Positions 47,239-58,880 of a DNA stretch of 64,000 nt are shown one piece after another. The stretch is taken from contig CM073542.1 in NCBI GenBank assembly GCA_037074615.1, forward strand, positions 18,554,001-18,618,000. Reading direction: 5' to 3'. Origin of the DNA: Leucaena leucocephala (Eukaryota; Streptophyta; Magnoliopsida; Fabales; Fabaceae). The number at the start of each line of letters is the position of its first letter. Within the stretch, counting starts at the first letter, position 1. Below the pieces are notes generated by a model, which was given only the letters and a program-made list of their open reading frames with translations, was not told the DNA's origin and searched no databases. Position numbers and translations under genes: made by a program.

Positions 47239-49933
47239 GTCATCGTAAGAGATAATCCACAACTTGCAAAATATATGCATATCCAAAAGATAGTGGGAAA
47301 CGTCTTGATGATATAAATGCTGCATTGTCCACTTTTGTCCTTGTCATACAATTATGTTGATATTGGACCATATCCTTCAATTGTTGCAATCCTGAAAATG
47401 CCTAAAAATTCTAATTTGAAGCTCTCATAAATAGGGTTAGAATGCAGTCTATAATTATTGAATTGAAAACTCCCTAGCTCAGAGGTTCCAATCCCTTGTC
47501 TCCCAAAGTTTGTTGCATAATCCTTACACCGCAACTCTGTTAAATTTGCTACAGACCTTCCTGAATATTGTTCATCACTTGAAGCAGTGAGGTCAGCTCT
47601 CATAGAGAAAATATTAGATAAAGACGAAGAGGGATCACCCATAGTGATAAGCCAGCCATCAGTTTTAGAATTAATGCATAACGCATCACCATTGGATGAA
47701 GAAAAAACAGAGAAATCAGTGGCGGAGCTAGAAATGGAATATTCTTCAACTTCATCCTCAATTTCAAGCTCATGAATATTATTACGCTCATTTCCAAGTG
47801 ATGTACCAATCAAGTTAAGTCCTAGGAGAGAATGATCCTCATGTGGGTGTTTATACATGCTAAACTGAATTATGCGCCCGCCAAATTCTATTTTAATCAT
47901 TTCATTTTTCATGCAAATCATGGTATTAACTATTTTCGTGAATGGCCTTCCTAGAATTAGAGTACTATCATCCAGAGACTTATTTGACATATCCAAAAAG
48001 TCCACAAGAAAAATAAGTCCCTTAACTTGAACTAAAATGTCTTCTAAAATTCCCTCAGGATTTACAATTCTCTTATCAGCCAATTGAGCTAGCACACTAG
48101 GTAGTTTGATTAGATTTACTCCTAAAGTATGACAAATGGAACTTGGCATAACATTGATAGCAGCACCTAAATCTAGCAATGCTTTTGGAATAGTTATTTT
48201 GCCAATTGTACAAGGAATAGAAAATGCACCTGGATCTTTACACTTTACTGGAAGTTGAGAGTTGGAGAGTGCAGAAGCTCTAGGTCCAACTTGCACCAGT
48301 TCATTAGGTTTATGTCTTTCCTTATGTGTGCAACTATCCTTCAAACATTTTGCATGTTCTGATACTTTTTGAATTCTCTCCAGCATAGGCACATTCACTT
48401 CAATCTTGCTGAAAGGGTTAATCACTTCCTTGTTTTTCTCTTCTAAGGCTTTCTTCTTGCTGCTCATGAATTCCCTTAGAATAGGTAGTTCCTTCAGATG
48501 CACCTTTTTCTCAACTGCACTACAGGTTGTTTCTTGCTGCTTGAGCTCTGAGTTTACCGCTGGTTGTGTCTCATCAGTTATGTCCACTCTAAGATTCCTT
48601 AAATCATAACCCATAGCTGCAGATAGTGCAGTTTCCCTGCTGTTAGGCTGTCTAGAACCTCCTGAATCTGAGGCAGAAATGATTTGGCTTTTTGTAACAT
48701 TTTCCTTCCCCAGTGGTTGTGATCCTTTTGTATTTTTAGAATTCTCAATGTTGCCGATGGAATCAGTGTCTACCCCACATTCCTCTTCACTGTTAACATC
48801 CATAGCGTATTCCCTAACTTGTTCTTCATAAATCAAACATATGACAATAACAAATTCAGGGTTAACAACTGTGTTTGAAGGTATATCTCCGTTGATTTTT
48901 GCTTTAACATCATTAATTGAATTGGCTAGATGTGATACATAGCCATTCATGTTTACAGCTTTTGTTTCCCACTGTTCCATCTTATTATTCAAGGCAGAAA
49001 ACCTGGACTCTGTCATTGCTTGATTGTTCTTCACAGTAGATCTCACGTCCTTGAAATTGGAGCAGAGGTTTTTGTTGATAGAGTTTATATTTGAATTCAT
49101 CATATCAATGCTCTTCATTATCTCAGATATTCCACAATCCTTTGTAGCAGAGGGTACTTCTATAGCTCTAGAAGATTCAGTCACTTGTGTATCGTCGTTG
49201 AATCTATTATGCCCAAAATTCCTATCTCCACCTTCATCCCCCCCTCTGAAATTAGGATAATCTCTCCATCCTTCATTATATGTGTTGGAGTATGGATTCC
49301 TTTGTGGATACTGTTTGGTTTGCCTTGATAGATAGCTGGTACACCTACACAATGCGTAAGACAATTGACAATGGTGTGCATAGGAGAATAACAGAGTTGA
49401 CAACTAGGAGCAGCAAGAGCTTGAGAGTACGGCGCTGAATATGCGAATTGCCCAATTGAGCAGCTAGGTTATTTGATCTGAGCATTCATGGCAGCAACTT
49501 GGGAGGATAAAGTATTATAATCTTGAGAAGGCCTTACAGAAACCTCATGGACTTGCCTAGCATCACATCCCCCATACTACTGGTTATCGATTGCTATTTT
49601 CTCAATTAGGTTCCATGCTTCATTTGGAGTTAAATCACCAATAGAGCCTCCAGAAGCTGTATCCAAATTCTTTCTGCATGCATATCGCAATCTTGAATAG
49701 AAATACTGCACCGAATGCTCAGTTAGAATCTAGTGGTGTGGGCATCTAGCTAATAGCTCTTGAATTCTTCCCCAAAACTTATGGAAAGATTCTCGATCAT
49801 ACTATTTGGAAGCAAAAATATCATTCCTCAATATAGCTGTCTTTGAAGTAGGAAAGTATCTCTCTGAATAATTGACCATTAACCTGGGATGCTATACCAT
49901 CTACTTCATTCTGTCTTGTTGATATATCCTTTA
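47239..49933 (-). repeat. Array unit J (2695 bp)
   Basis: Complete. It shares the TAC readthrough codon and IENSKNTKG with unit I. It shares with unit K a 6-bp deletion in protease (VDFLDMSN, Tyr-Val lost) and the GRPFTKIVNTMI and NEMIKI variants. J is thus a mosaic between its neighbours. Confidence 0.9.
47352..49403 (-). CDS. Gag-protease ORF, 683 codons (unit J)
   Basis: As the 685-codon frame of unit I but two codons shorter in the protease (VDF-LDMSN) and with ILGRPFTKIVNT in place of ILGRPFMKIANT. The active-site DLGA is kept. It ends FRIATIEGYGPIST. Confidence 0.7.
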   Translation of the reverse strand: MSTLLFSYAHHCQLSYALCRCTSYLSRQTKQYPQRNPYSNTYNEGWRDYPNFRGGDEGGDRNFGHNRFNDDTQVTESSRAIEVPSATKDCGISEIMKSIDMMNSNINSINKNLCSNFKDVRSTVKNNQAMTESRFSALNNKMEQWETKAVNMNGYVSHLANSINDVKAKINGDIPSNTVVNPEFVIVICLIYEEQVREYAMDVNSEEECGVDTDSIGNIENSKNTKGSQPLGKENVTKSQIISASDSGGSRQPNSRETALSAAMGYDLRNLRVDITDETQPAVNSELKQQETTCSAVEKKVHLKELPILREFMSSKKKALEEKNKEVINPFSKIEVNVPMLERIQKVSEHAKCLKDSCTHKERHKPNELVQVGPRASALSNSQLPVKCKDPGAFSIPCTIGKITIPKALLDLGAAINVMPSSICHTLGVNLIKLPSVLAQLADKRIVNPEGILEDILVQVKGLIFLVDFLDMSNKSLDDSTLILGRPFTKIVNTMICMKNEMIKIEFGGRIIQFSMYKHPHEDHSLLGLNLIGTSLGNERNNIHELEIEDEVEEYSISSSATDFSVFSSSNGDALCINSKTDGWLITMGDPSSSLSNIFSMRADLTASSDEQYSGRSVANLTELRCKDYATNFGRQGIGTSELGSFQFNNYRLHSNPIYESFKLEFLGIFRIATIEGYGPIST

Positions 49934-50046
49934 GTCATCGTAAGAGATAATCCACAACTTGCAAAATATATGCATATCCAAAAGATAGTGGGAAACGTCT
50001 TGATGATATAAATGCTGCATTGTCCACTTTTGTCCTTGTCATACAA

Positions 50047-51498
50047 TTATGTTGATATTGGACCATATCCTTCAATTGTTGCAATCCTGAAAATGCCTAA
50101 AAATTCTAATTTGAAGCTCTCATAAATAGGGTTAGAATGCAGTCTATAATTATTGAATTGAAAACTCCCTAGCTCAGAGGTTCCAATCCCTTGTCTCCCA
50201 AAGTTTGTTGCATAATCCTTACACCGCAACTCTGTTAAATTTGCTACAGACCTTCCTGAATATTGTTCATCACTTGAAGCAGTGAGGTCAGCTCTCATAG
50301 AGAAAATATTAGATAAAGACGAAGAGGGATCACCCATAGTGATAAGCCAGCCATCAGTTTTAGAATTAATGCATAACGCATCACCATTGGATGAAGAAAA
50401 AACAGAGAAATCAGTGGCGGAGCTAGAAATGGAATATTCTTCAACTTCATCCTCAATTTCAAGCTCATGAATATTATTACGCTCATTTCCAAGTGATGTA
50501 CCAATCAAGTTAAGTCCTAGGAGAGAATGATCCTCATGTGGGTGTTTATACATGCTAAACTGAATTATGCGCCCACCAAATTCTATTTTAATCATTTCAT
50601 TTTTCATGCAAATCATGGTATTAACTATTTTCGTGAATGGCCTTCCTAGAATTAGAGTACTATCATCCAGAGACTTATTTGACATATCCAAAAAGTCCAC
50701 AAGAAAAATAAGTCCCTTAACTTGAACTAAAATGTCTTCTAAAATTCCCTCAGGATTTACAATTCTCTTATCAGCCAATTGAGCTAGCACACTAGGTAGT
50801 TTGATTAGATTTACTCCTAAAGTATGACAAATGGAACTTGGCATAACATTGATAGCAGCACCTAAATCTAGCAATGCTTTTGGAATAGTTATTTTGCCAA
50901 TTGTACAAGGAATAGAAAATGCACCTGGATCTTTACACTTTACTGGAAGTTGAGAGTTGGAGAGTGCAGAAGCTCTAGGTCCAACTTGCACCAGTTCATT
51001 AGGTTTATGTCTTTCCTTATGTGTGCAACTGTCCTTCAAACATTTTGCATGTTCTGATACTTTTTGAATTCTCTCCAGCATAGGCACATTCACTTCAATC
51101 TTGCTGAAAGGGTTAATCACTTCCTTGTTTTTCTCTTCTAAGGCTTTCTTCTTGCTGCTCATGAATTCCCTTAGAATAGGTAGTTCCTTCAGATGCACCT
51201 TTTTCTCAACTGCACTACAGGTTGTTTCTTGCTGCTTGAGCTCTGAGTTTACCGCTGGTTGTGTCTCATCAGTTATGTCCACTCTAAGATTCCTTAAATC
51301 ATAACCCATAGCTGCAGATAGTGTAGTTTCCCTGCTGTTAGGCTGTCTAGAACCTCCTGAGTCTGAGGCAGAAATGATTTGGCTTTTTGTAACATTTTCC
51401 TTCCCCAGTGGTTGTGATCCTTTTGTATTTTCAGAATTCTCAATGTTGCCGATGGAATCAGTGTCTACCCCACATTCCTCTTCACTGTTAACATCCAT
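50047..51498 (-). CDS. Gag-linker/protease ORF, 483 codons (unit K)
   Basis: Protease frame with the two-codon deletion and the PFTKIVNT variant shared with unit J. It starts at the Met after the TAA. Confidence 0.65.
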   Translation of the reverse strand: MDVNSEEECGVDTDSIGNIENSENTKGSQPLGKENVTKSQIISASDSGGSRQPNSRETTLSAAMGYDLRNLRVDITDETQPAVNSELKQQETTCSAVEKKVHLKELPILREFMSSKKKALEEKNKEVINPFSKIEVNVPMLERIQKVSEHAKCLKDSCTHKERHKPNELVQVGPRASALSNSQLPVKCKDPGAFSIPCTIGKITIPKALLDLGAAINVMPSSICHTLGVNLIKLPSVLAQLADKRIVNPEGILEDILVQVKGLIFLVDFLDMSNKSLDDSTLILGRPFTKIVNTMICMKNEMIKIEFGGRIIQFSMYKHPHEDHSLLGLNLIGTSLGNERNNIHELEIEDEVEEYSISSSATDFSVFSSSNGDALCINSKTDGWLITMGDPSSSLSNIFSMRADLTASSDEQYSGRSVANLTELRCKDYATNFGRQGIGTSELGSFQFNNYRLHSNPIYESFKLEFLGIFRIATIEGYGPIST

Positions 51499-51501
51499 AG
51501 C

Positions 51502-52098
51502 TTATTCCCTAACTTGTTCTTCATAAATCAAACATATGACAATAACAAATTCAGGGTTAACAACTGTGTTTGAAGGTATATCTCCGTTGATTTTTGCTTT
51601 AACATCATTAATTGAATTGGCTAGATGTGATACATAGCCATTCATGTTTACAGCTTTTGTTTCCCACTGTTCCATCTTATTATTCAAGGCAGAAAACCTG
51701 GACTCTGTCATTGCTTGATTGTTCTTCACAGTAGATCTCACGTCCTTGAAATTGGAGCAGAGGTTTTTGTTGATAGAGTTTATATTTGAATTCATCATAT
51801 CAATGCTCTTCATTATCTCAGATATTCCACAATCCTTTGTAGCAGAGGGTACTTCTATAGCTCTAGAAGATTCAGTCACTTGTGTATCGTCGTTGAATCT
51901 ATTATGCCCAAAATTCCTATCTCCACCTTCATCCCCCCCTCTGAAATTAGGATAATCTCTCCATCCTTCATTATATGTGTTGGAGTATGGATTCCTTTGT
52001 GGATACTGTTTGGTTTGCCTTGATAGATAGCTGGTACACCTACACAATGCGTAAGACAATTGACAATGGTGTGCATAGGAGAATAACAGAGTTGACAA
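51502..52098 (-). pseudogene. Unit K gag C-terminal frame (198 codons)
   Basis: With a C-run of 7 this frame is continuous from the NPYSN block to YEEQVRE. It is separated from the protease frame only by one TAA. Confidence 0.7.
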
Positions 52099-52628
52099 CT
52101 AGGAGCAGCAAGAGCTTGAGAGTACGGCGCTGAATATGCGAATTGCCCAATTGAGCAGCTAGGTTATTTGATCTGAGCATTCATGGCAGCAACTTGGGAG
52201 GATAAAGTATTATAATCTTGAGAAGGCCTTACAGAAACCTCATGGACTTGCCTAGCATCACATCCCCCATACTACTGGTTATCGATTGCTATTTTCTCAA
52301 TTAGGTTCCATGCTTCATTTGGAGTTAAATCACCAATAGAGCCTCCAGAATCTGTATCCAAATTCTTTCTGCAAGCATATCGCAATCTTGAATAGAAATA
52401 CTGCACCGAATGCTCAGTTAGAATCTAGTGGTGTGGGCATCTAGCTAATAGCTCTTGAATTCTTCCCCAAAACTTATGGAAAGATTCTCGATCATACTAT
52501 TTGGAAGCAAAAATATCATTCCTCAATATAGCTGTCTTTGAAGTAGGAAAGTATCTCTCTGAATAATTGACCATTAACCTGGGATGCTATACCATCTACT
52601 TCATTCTGTCTTGTTGATATATCCTTTA

Positions 52629-52728
52629 GTCATCGTAAGAGATAATCCACAACTTGCAAAATATATGCATATCCAAAAGATAGTGGGAAACGTCTTGATG
52701 ATATAAATGCTGCATTGTCCACTTTTGT
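52629..52728 (-). repeat. Truncated array unit next to the copia insertion
   Basis: Only the first ~100 bp after the junction remain (ending ...CCACTTTTGT). Non-array sequence begins at 52729. The array resumes at about 58881 at an earlier phase, so the ends do not match as a simple insertion. Confidence 0.85.
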
Positions 52729-53636
52729 GACCCCAGAGACCCCGCCCGCTAATCGGCTAGCGGGACCGCCGTAGCTACCTGTTCGTAGCGCAACATAACC
52801 GTAACATATGTTACTTTGTGAATGTTTTTTTTTGCCCTTCGATTAGATCTGAATATTGATTCTTGAATGTTTGGGTATGGTGAACAATATGGCTCTAGAT
52901 TGAAAGTGTTGTAATTTTTAAATACGGCCTGCGTGTCGTGCCTTCCTCTATATACTCTCAATGTACCTTCTCCTCTCATCTCACTCCCCTCGAATGTTAA
53001 AAGAGGTTTCTATATGTAATTTCTCTTTTCTTACTAGAGAGCTCCTCTCATTGGCTTGAGGGGACTTAGGATAGGTGAGCCATATTGTATCACATTTGAA
53101 TTATGCATCTTATGATTAGATCAGCACATGCATATTGCTTGTATGAGTTACAAACTGGGATACATGCATCCTCATAAAAACAGATAGTTAATTAAGCGCT
53201 CTAAAAGAAATCTTAAGTCATAATGCTGTCAATTTATGAACACTTGTCAAAACCTTGATCGCTCAATTGTGGACTCCACCAAAGTGGGTGCTTTTGAGTT
53301 ATCTTGGGGAGATAAGCAAAGAGTAATGGTGCTACTCTCATAGGTTCATTATTGTTTGACTTAATTGAGATTAACAAAACGGTTTTGGGTCTCAAGGTAT
53401 TAGATGGGATTAGAACATGCCAGATCATATGATGATAGGATCCCATGAATATCTAAGAGTTACATTTGATGTAATTGGTAAAGGTGTTACCTACCTAAAT
53501 AACTTAATTTAAGCGTCCTGCCAAAGCGGACTTAAGTTTGAGCCAAATATGGATCTTAGCCCACTAACTATTGCATTGAGGGTTGTTTATTTAGTGGGAG
53601 ATTACTAATTACATTGCATATTTTAATTGTGGAATC
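52729..53636 (+). other. Non-coding leader of the copia element
   Basis: It opens GACCCCAGAGACCCCGCCCG, more GC-rich than its surroundings, with a perfect 7-bp hairpin CCCGCTA/TAGCGGG at 52745-52764. It then becomes AT-rich. No open frame of note and no similarity to the family's LTR by eye. It may be 5' untranslated leader or a fragment of a different element. Confidence 0.5.
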
Positions 53637-56600
53637 ATGACGACTAGTAATACTGCTACATTATCGTTGCGATCTGTCCTTGAGAAGGACAAACTTAATG
53701 GGACAAACTTTCTTGACTGGTTTAGGAACTTGAGAATTGTTCTCAAGCAGGAAAGAAAGGCGCATGTCCTAGATCAACCCATTCCTGAGGAGCCAGCCGC
53801 CAATGCTCCCAGAGCTCAGAGAGATGCTTATATGAAGCATAAGGAAGACTCTATCGATGTAGGATGCTTGATGCTAGCCACCATAGTTCTGGAGCTCCAA
53901 AGAGATCTGGAACACATGGAGGCTTATGAGATGATTGTGCATCTCAAGGAAATGTTCCAGCAACAGGCAAGGCAAGAGAGGTATGAGACCACTAAGGCCT
54001 TACATTCCTGCAAGATGGCTGAAGGTGCATCAGTCAGTACTCATGTCTTAAAGATGAATGGGTACATTGATCACCTTGAACGGCTTGGATTTCCCATGAG
54101 CCAGGAGTTAGCTACAGATTTGATCTTAAACTCACTCCCGGAAAGTTATGACCAGTTTGTTATGAACTACAACATGAACAACATGGAGAAATCTATTTCT
54201 GAACTGCATGGGATGCTTAAAACTGCTGAGCCGAGTCTTAAGAAGAAACCCAGTAGTGTTTTGATGGTTCAGAAAGGAAAGGGTATGAAAAAGAAAGGCA
54301 AAGGCAAGGGGAAGGGTCATGGCTCATCAGGTAAGACCAAAGAGTCAGGCAAGCCCGAAACCAAGCCTGCACTAAAGAAGGCAAAGCCTCCGAAGGAAGG
54401 AGTCTGCTTCTTCTGCAATGAACCGGGTCATTGGAAGAGGAATTGCAAACTCTACCTCGAAGATCTGAAAAAGAACAAGAAGGATAGCGGGGCTATCGCT
54501 TCAGGTATTTATGTTATAGACATTCATCTTTCTACTTCCACCTCATGGGTATTAGATACTGCATGTGGTTCTCACATTTGTACAAATGTGCAGGGACTAA
54601 AGGACAGTAGGAAGCTGAAAAAGGGCGAGGTTGACCTACGAGTTGGAAACAGAGCAAGGGTTGCTGCGTTAGCTGTAGGCACTTATGAATTAGTTCTGCC
54701 CACTGGGCTTTTGTTAGTTTTGAACAATTGCTATTATGTTCCTGCTTTAAGTAGTAACATTGTTTCCCTTTCTTATTTGGATAAGGAAGGTTTTACTTCC
54801 ATTGCTGGGAATAGTAGATGTTCTATTTATCGTAATGATGTTTTCTATGCTCATGGTGATTTGCATGTTGATCATTACATATTAAATTTGGAACAACCCA
54901 ATCATGGAAATATCTATAACATAACCGCCAAAAGGGTCAAACCAAACGATTTGAATCCCACATACCTCTGGCACTGTCGTCTGGGCCACATAAATGAGAA
55001 ACGCATTTCCAAACTCCATCAAGATGGATTTCTAAACTCATTTGATTTTGAATCATATGACACTTGCGAGTCTTGCTTGTTAGGAAAGATGACAAAGTCA
55101 CCCTTCACTGGGCACAGTGAGAGGGCCACTGATTTATTAGGCCTCATACATACAGATGTGTGTGGACCGATGAACACAAATGCCAGAGGAGGTTATTCGT
55201 ACTTCATAACATTTATAGATGATTTCAGCAGATATGGGTACATCTATCTGATGAAACATAAATCTGAATCTTTTGAAAAGTTCAAAATATTTCAAAATAA
55301 AGTACAAAACCAGCTTGGCAAAACAATTAAAGCCCTTCGATCTGATCGGGGTGGTGAATATTTGAGCCAAGAGTTCATAGATCATCTTAGGAATTGTGGG
55401 ACACTCTCACAATTGACTCCTCCAGGGACACCACAATGGAATGGCATTTCTGAACGGAGAAATCGAACACTATTAGATATGGTTCAATCCATGATGAGTC
55501 GAACAGATCTTCCGCCCTCCTTTTGGGGCTATGCCCTAGAGACAGCTGCGTTCACACTCAATCGTGTTCCATCTAAGGTAATCGAAAAGACTCCGTATGA
55601 GATATGGACTGGGAGGACGCCTAGTTTGTCTTTCCTCAAGATTTGGGGATGCGAGGTCTATGTTAAGCAACAAGCCTCAGACAAATTAGCGCCCAAATCC
55701 TCAAAATGCCTTTTTGTGGGATATCCTAAGGAAACCAAGGGATATTACGTCTACAACCCTGCTGATAACAAAGTGTTTGTTGTCAGAAATGGTATCTTTC
55801 TTGAACGAGAATTTATCTCTAAAAGAACCAGTGGGAGTAAGGTACAACTCGAAGAAGTTTGAGAGCTACAAGACACCACAGAACTGCAGATGGAAAATAG
55901 AGAAGACTCACAACAAGTTGTTGAGACTCCTCAAGTCACGCAAGGTCCACGAAAGTCTAATAGGACACGACTTCAGCCTCAGAGATATGGATTTCTGATT
56001 TCTGATAGTCGTGATGTGTTGCTCATTGAGCATAATGAGCCGACTACCTATCGAGAAGCTATAGTGGGACCAAACTCCAAAAAATGGCTTAGTGCCATGA
56101 AGTCTGAGATGCAATCCATGTACGACAATCAGGTTTGGACCTTAGTCGACCCGCCTGAAGGTGTAAAAATCGTCGGGTGCAAGTGGGTTTTCAAAGAGAA
56201 AACTGACATGGATGGCAATGTAAATGTCTTCAAGGCACGACTGGTTGCAAAAGGTTTTACTCAAACTCATGGTGTGGACTATGATGAGACCTTTTCCCCA
56301 GTAGCAATGGCCAAATCAATCAGAATCCTCTTTGCTATTGCAGCATATTATGACTATGAAATATGGCAGATGGACGTCAAGACAGCCTTCCTTAATGGAA
56401 AGCTCCTTGAGGATGTGTACATGACACAACCTGAAGGGTTTGTGCGTTCCGAGGACTCTGGTAAAGTGTGCAAGCTTCAAAAGTCCATTTATGGACTAAA
56501 GCAAGCCTCTCGGAGTTGGAATCATCGTTTTGATGAAGTAATCAAAGAGTTTGGATTTCTTCAAAACATTGATGAACCTTGTGTGTACAAGAAGGTTAGT

Positions 56601-57620
56601 GGGAGCACAGTTGTGTTTTTGGTACTCTATGTCGATGACATCCTACTTATTGGGAATGACATTCCTACCTTGCAGATTGTCAAGTCTTGGTTAGGAAAGT
56701 CTTTCTCGATGAAAGACTTGGGTGAAGCCACCTACATCCTAGGAATCAGGATCTATAGAGATAGATCTAAAAGACTTCTAGGACTCAGTCAGAGTACATA
56801 CATAGACAAAATACTGCATAGGTTCAGTATGCACGAATCAAAGAGGGGTTTCATACCCATGTCTCATGGTACTCACCTCAGTAAAGATCTGTGTCATAGT
56901 ACATCTGATCAGCGAGGTCGCATGAGTAAGGTTCCATATGCCTCGGCCATAGGATCTATCATGTATGCCATGTTATGTACTCGACCGGATGTCTCGTTTG
57001 CCTTAAGTATGACTAGCAGATACCAACAGGACCCTGGTGAGGGCCATTGGACTGCTGTCAAGAATATCCTTAAGTACTTAAGAAGGACTAAGGACTTATT
57101 CTTGGTCTATGGTGGATTGGATGATGAGCTCTGTGTAACTGGTTACACAGATGCGAGTTTCAAAACTGACTAGGACGACCAAAAATCGCAGTCTGGATAC
57201 ATATTCCTCCTCAATAATGGAGCAGTAAGCTGGAAGAGCTCTAAGCAGGGCACTGTAGTAGATTCTGCAACAGAAGCTGAGTATATAGCAGCATCTAATG
57301 CAGCTAAGGAAGCCGTTTAGATCAGGAAGTTCATCACAGAAGTAGGGGTGATACCTACCATCTCAGATCCAATAACTTTGCTCTGTGACAATAGCGGTGC
57401 TATTGCACAGTCCAAAGAGCCTAGGTCACATCAAAGGACCAAGCATATACTCAGGCGATTTCATCTCATCAGAGAAATCAACGATAGAGGTGATATAAAA
57501 ATATGCAAAGTAGCAGGAGAAGATAATGTTGCTGATCCTCTAACAAAGCCGCTTGTGCAGGCAAAGCATGAGCGTCATGTCAGGTCAATGGGAATTAGTC
57601 AAATTAATGATTGTACCTAG
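53637..57620 (+). pseudogene. Ty1/copia gag-pol polyprotein with three in-frame stops
   Basis: One frame of 1327 codons, no frameshift. Order: gag (1-250); CCHC knuckle CX2CX4HX4C at 257-270; protease with Asp307 in LDTACGSH, where the family usually has D-T/S-G; integrase zinc ligands H446, H451, C477, C480; integrase core D507, D570, E606, a perfect D-D35-E spacing; RT with YVDD at 998-1001; RNaseH with TGYTDAS, ATEAEYIA and a C-terminal HILRRFHLIREI block. Order PR-IN-RT-RH defines copia. Stops: TGA at 55860-55862 (codon 742, between integrase and RT), TAG at 57171 (codon 1179) and TAG at 57318 (codon 1228, where EAVW is usual), the last two in RNaseH. It is therefore inactive but recently so. 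Confidence 0.9.
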
Positions 57621-57623
57621 TGC

Positions 57624-57634
57624 AAGTGGGAGGT
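57624..57634 (+). other. Polypurine tract of the copia element
   Basis: AAGTGGGAGGT immediately precedes the LTR start TGTTGG at 57635. Confidence 0.75.
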
Positions 57635-57839
57635 TGTTGGAAATCGTGCCCTAGGGGCCAATCATTGTCTTATGAACATTATTGATTTATGAATTTATTA
57701 ATTGAGTTATCATATTATTTGCATGTTTACTATGATGACCATCCTTGAATAATTCATGATATTATCCTAAATGTCCCTGGTCGATCATCTATGTGGGAGC
57801 ACAGATGAAATAAGACCAGTATGACTTTGAAGATGTATA
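57635..57839 (+). repeat. Copia 3' LTR, first 205 bp
   Basis: Matches the complement of 23324 down to about 23120 in the solo LTR (TGTTGGAAATCGTGCCCTAG... to GACTTTGAAGATGTATA). It is cut at 57839/57840, where an LTR end in opposite orientation begins. Confidence 0.85.
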
Positions 57840-58880
57840 TGTAAGGAATTAGAAGACACGCAGCGGAAATAAACTTTAAAAATTTTCCATTCCTTGCCAG
57901 GATCTACCGTATGTGTTTAAGTCAAGTGGAAAGAATCATTACCCTTAGTGTTGCTCAGCGAATTTCACAGCTTCTCTACGTGGGTGGTGATCTCTTTCTG
58001 ATCGTAAGAAATCGACGGAGTGTTCCTCAACGACCTTCACAGATTCTCTCCGCGGACGGTGGTCTCTTTCCGATCACAAGAAGTCGACGCCTCAGGTCGG
58101 CTTCCTCTACTGGTATCCACACGAACAGCGTTCCAACCACGAACGACGTGCTAGCGTCTCCTGTCCCTCCAAGGCTTTCACAAGTCTCCGTCTCTATTTC
58201 AGCAGTTTCTTGTCTGCAAACCTTTTGCAGATTCTGTTCGGCCTTTTGTGTTCTGTGTTATTTTCAAACGTAGCTCCTCCAATCAGATATAGAGGATGCT
58301 ATGCGTTTTTCCACTTAACCTAATTGGATTTTGGAGTTAATCTTATATTAATTCCGAATTGATACAATATCATATATTGTATAATTTTATAAGAAACTAA
58401 TTAAATAAAATAATATCAAATCCGTCCCACAGATTTAATTACCTATTTATTTAACTTTAAATAAAGATGAGACTGAGTTATATTTGATTTATTCCCATAA
58501 ATCAAATTTGAGATATCCTATCAATTTGAATTTCAAATTCAAACGTGATAGGGATTTAATTTATCCTTATAAATTAAATCTTATAAATATCTCTTATATG
58601 AGATATCCTATCAATTTGAATTTCGAATTTCAAACGTGATAGAGATTTAATTTATCCTTATAAATTAAATCTTATAAATATCTCTTATATGAGATATCCT
58701 ATCAATTTGAATTTCAAATTTCAAACGTGATAAAGATTTAATTTCAAACGTGATAGAGATTTAATGAATCTCAAATTAAATCATATGAGGATAAATTAAA
58801 TCTCTATCACGTTTGAAATTTGAAATTCAAATTGATAGGATATCTCATATAAGAGATATTTATAAGATTTAATTTATAAG
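57840..58880 (-). repeat. Inverted, rearranged copia LTR fragment
   Basis: Starts exactly at the LTR terminus (TGTAAGGAATTAGAAGAC, the complement of the LTR 3' end) and follows the solo LTR at 21454 for about 900 bp, including the 91-bp repeats at 58510, 58600 and 58691. It then folds back: 58797-58870 is the inverted complement of the repeats at about 58665-58740. The array resumes at 58881. Plus-strand frame 57911-58273 is an LTR shadow. Confidence 0.85.
58665..58870. repeat. Palindromic fold-back, arms about 70 bp
   Basis: The left arm (CTTATAAATATCTC ... CAAACGTGATAAAGA) and the right arm (TCTCTATCACGTTTG ... GATATTTATAAG) are nearly perfect complements. The ~55-bp spacer contains a partial repeat of the arm. 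Confidence 0.8.

Larger units (their letters stand above)
49934..52628 (-). repeat. Array unit K (2695 bp)
   Basis: Complete. Its protease half is nearly identical to unit J, including the 6-bp deletion. Its gag/linker boundary has the TAA stop and IENSENTKG of the other units. Confidence 0.9.
52729..57839 (+). mobile_element. Ty1/copia element, 5' LTR not found, 3' LTR truncated
   Basis: A leader (52729-53636), a gag-pol reading frame (53637-57620), a purine tract (57624-57634) and the first ~205 bp of the 3' LTR (57635-57839, starting TGTTGGAAATCGTGCCC). No sequence like the end of this family's LTR, and no TGGTATCAGAGC, precedes gag, so the 5' LTR and PBS appear lost or replaced. No target-site duplication is found. 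Confidence 0.85.

Noticed and set aside
55860..55862. TGA between integrase and RT as a programmed recoding signal in copia
   Set aside because: Two further stops in RNaseH and the lack of any obvious recoding context make decay the simpler explanation.
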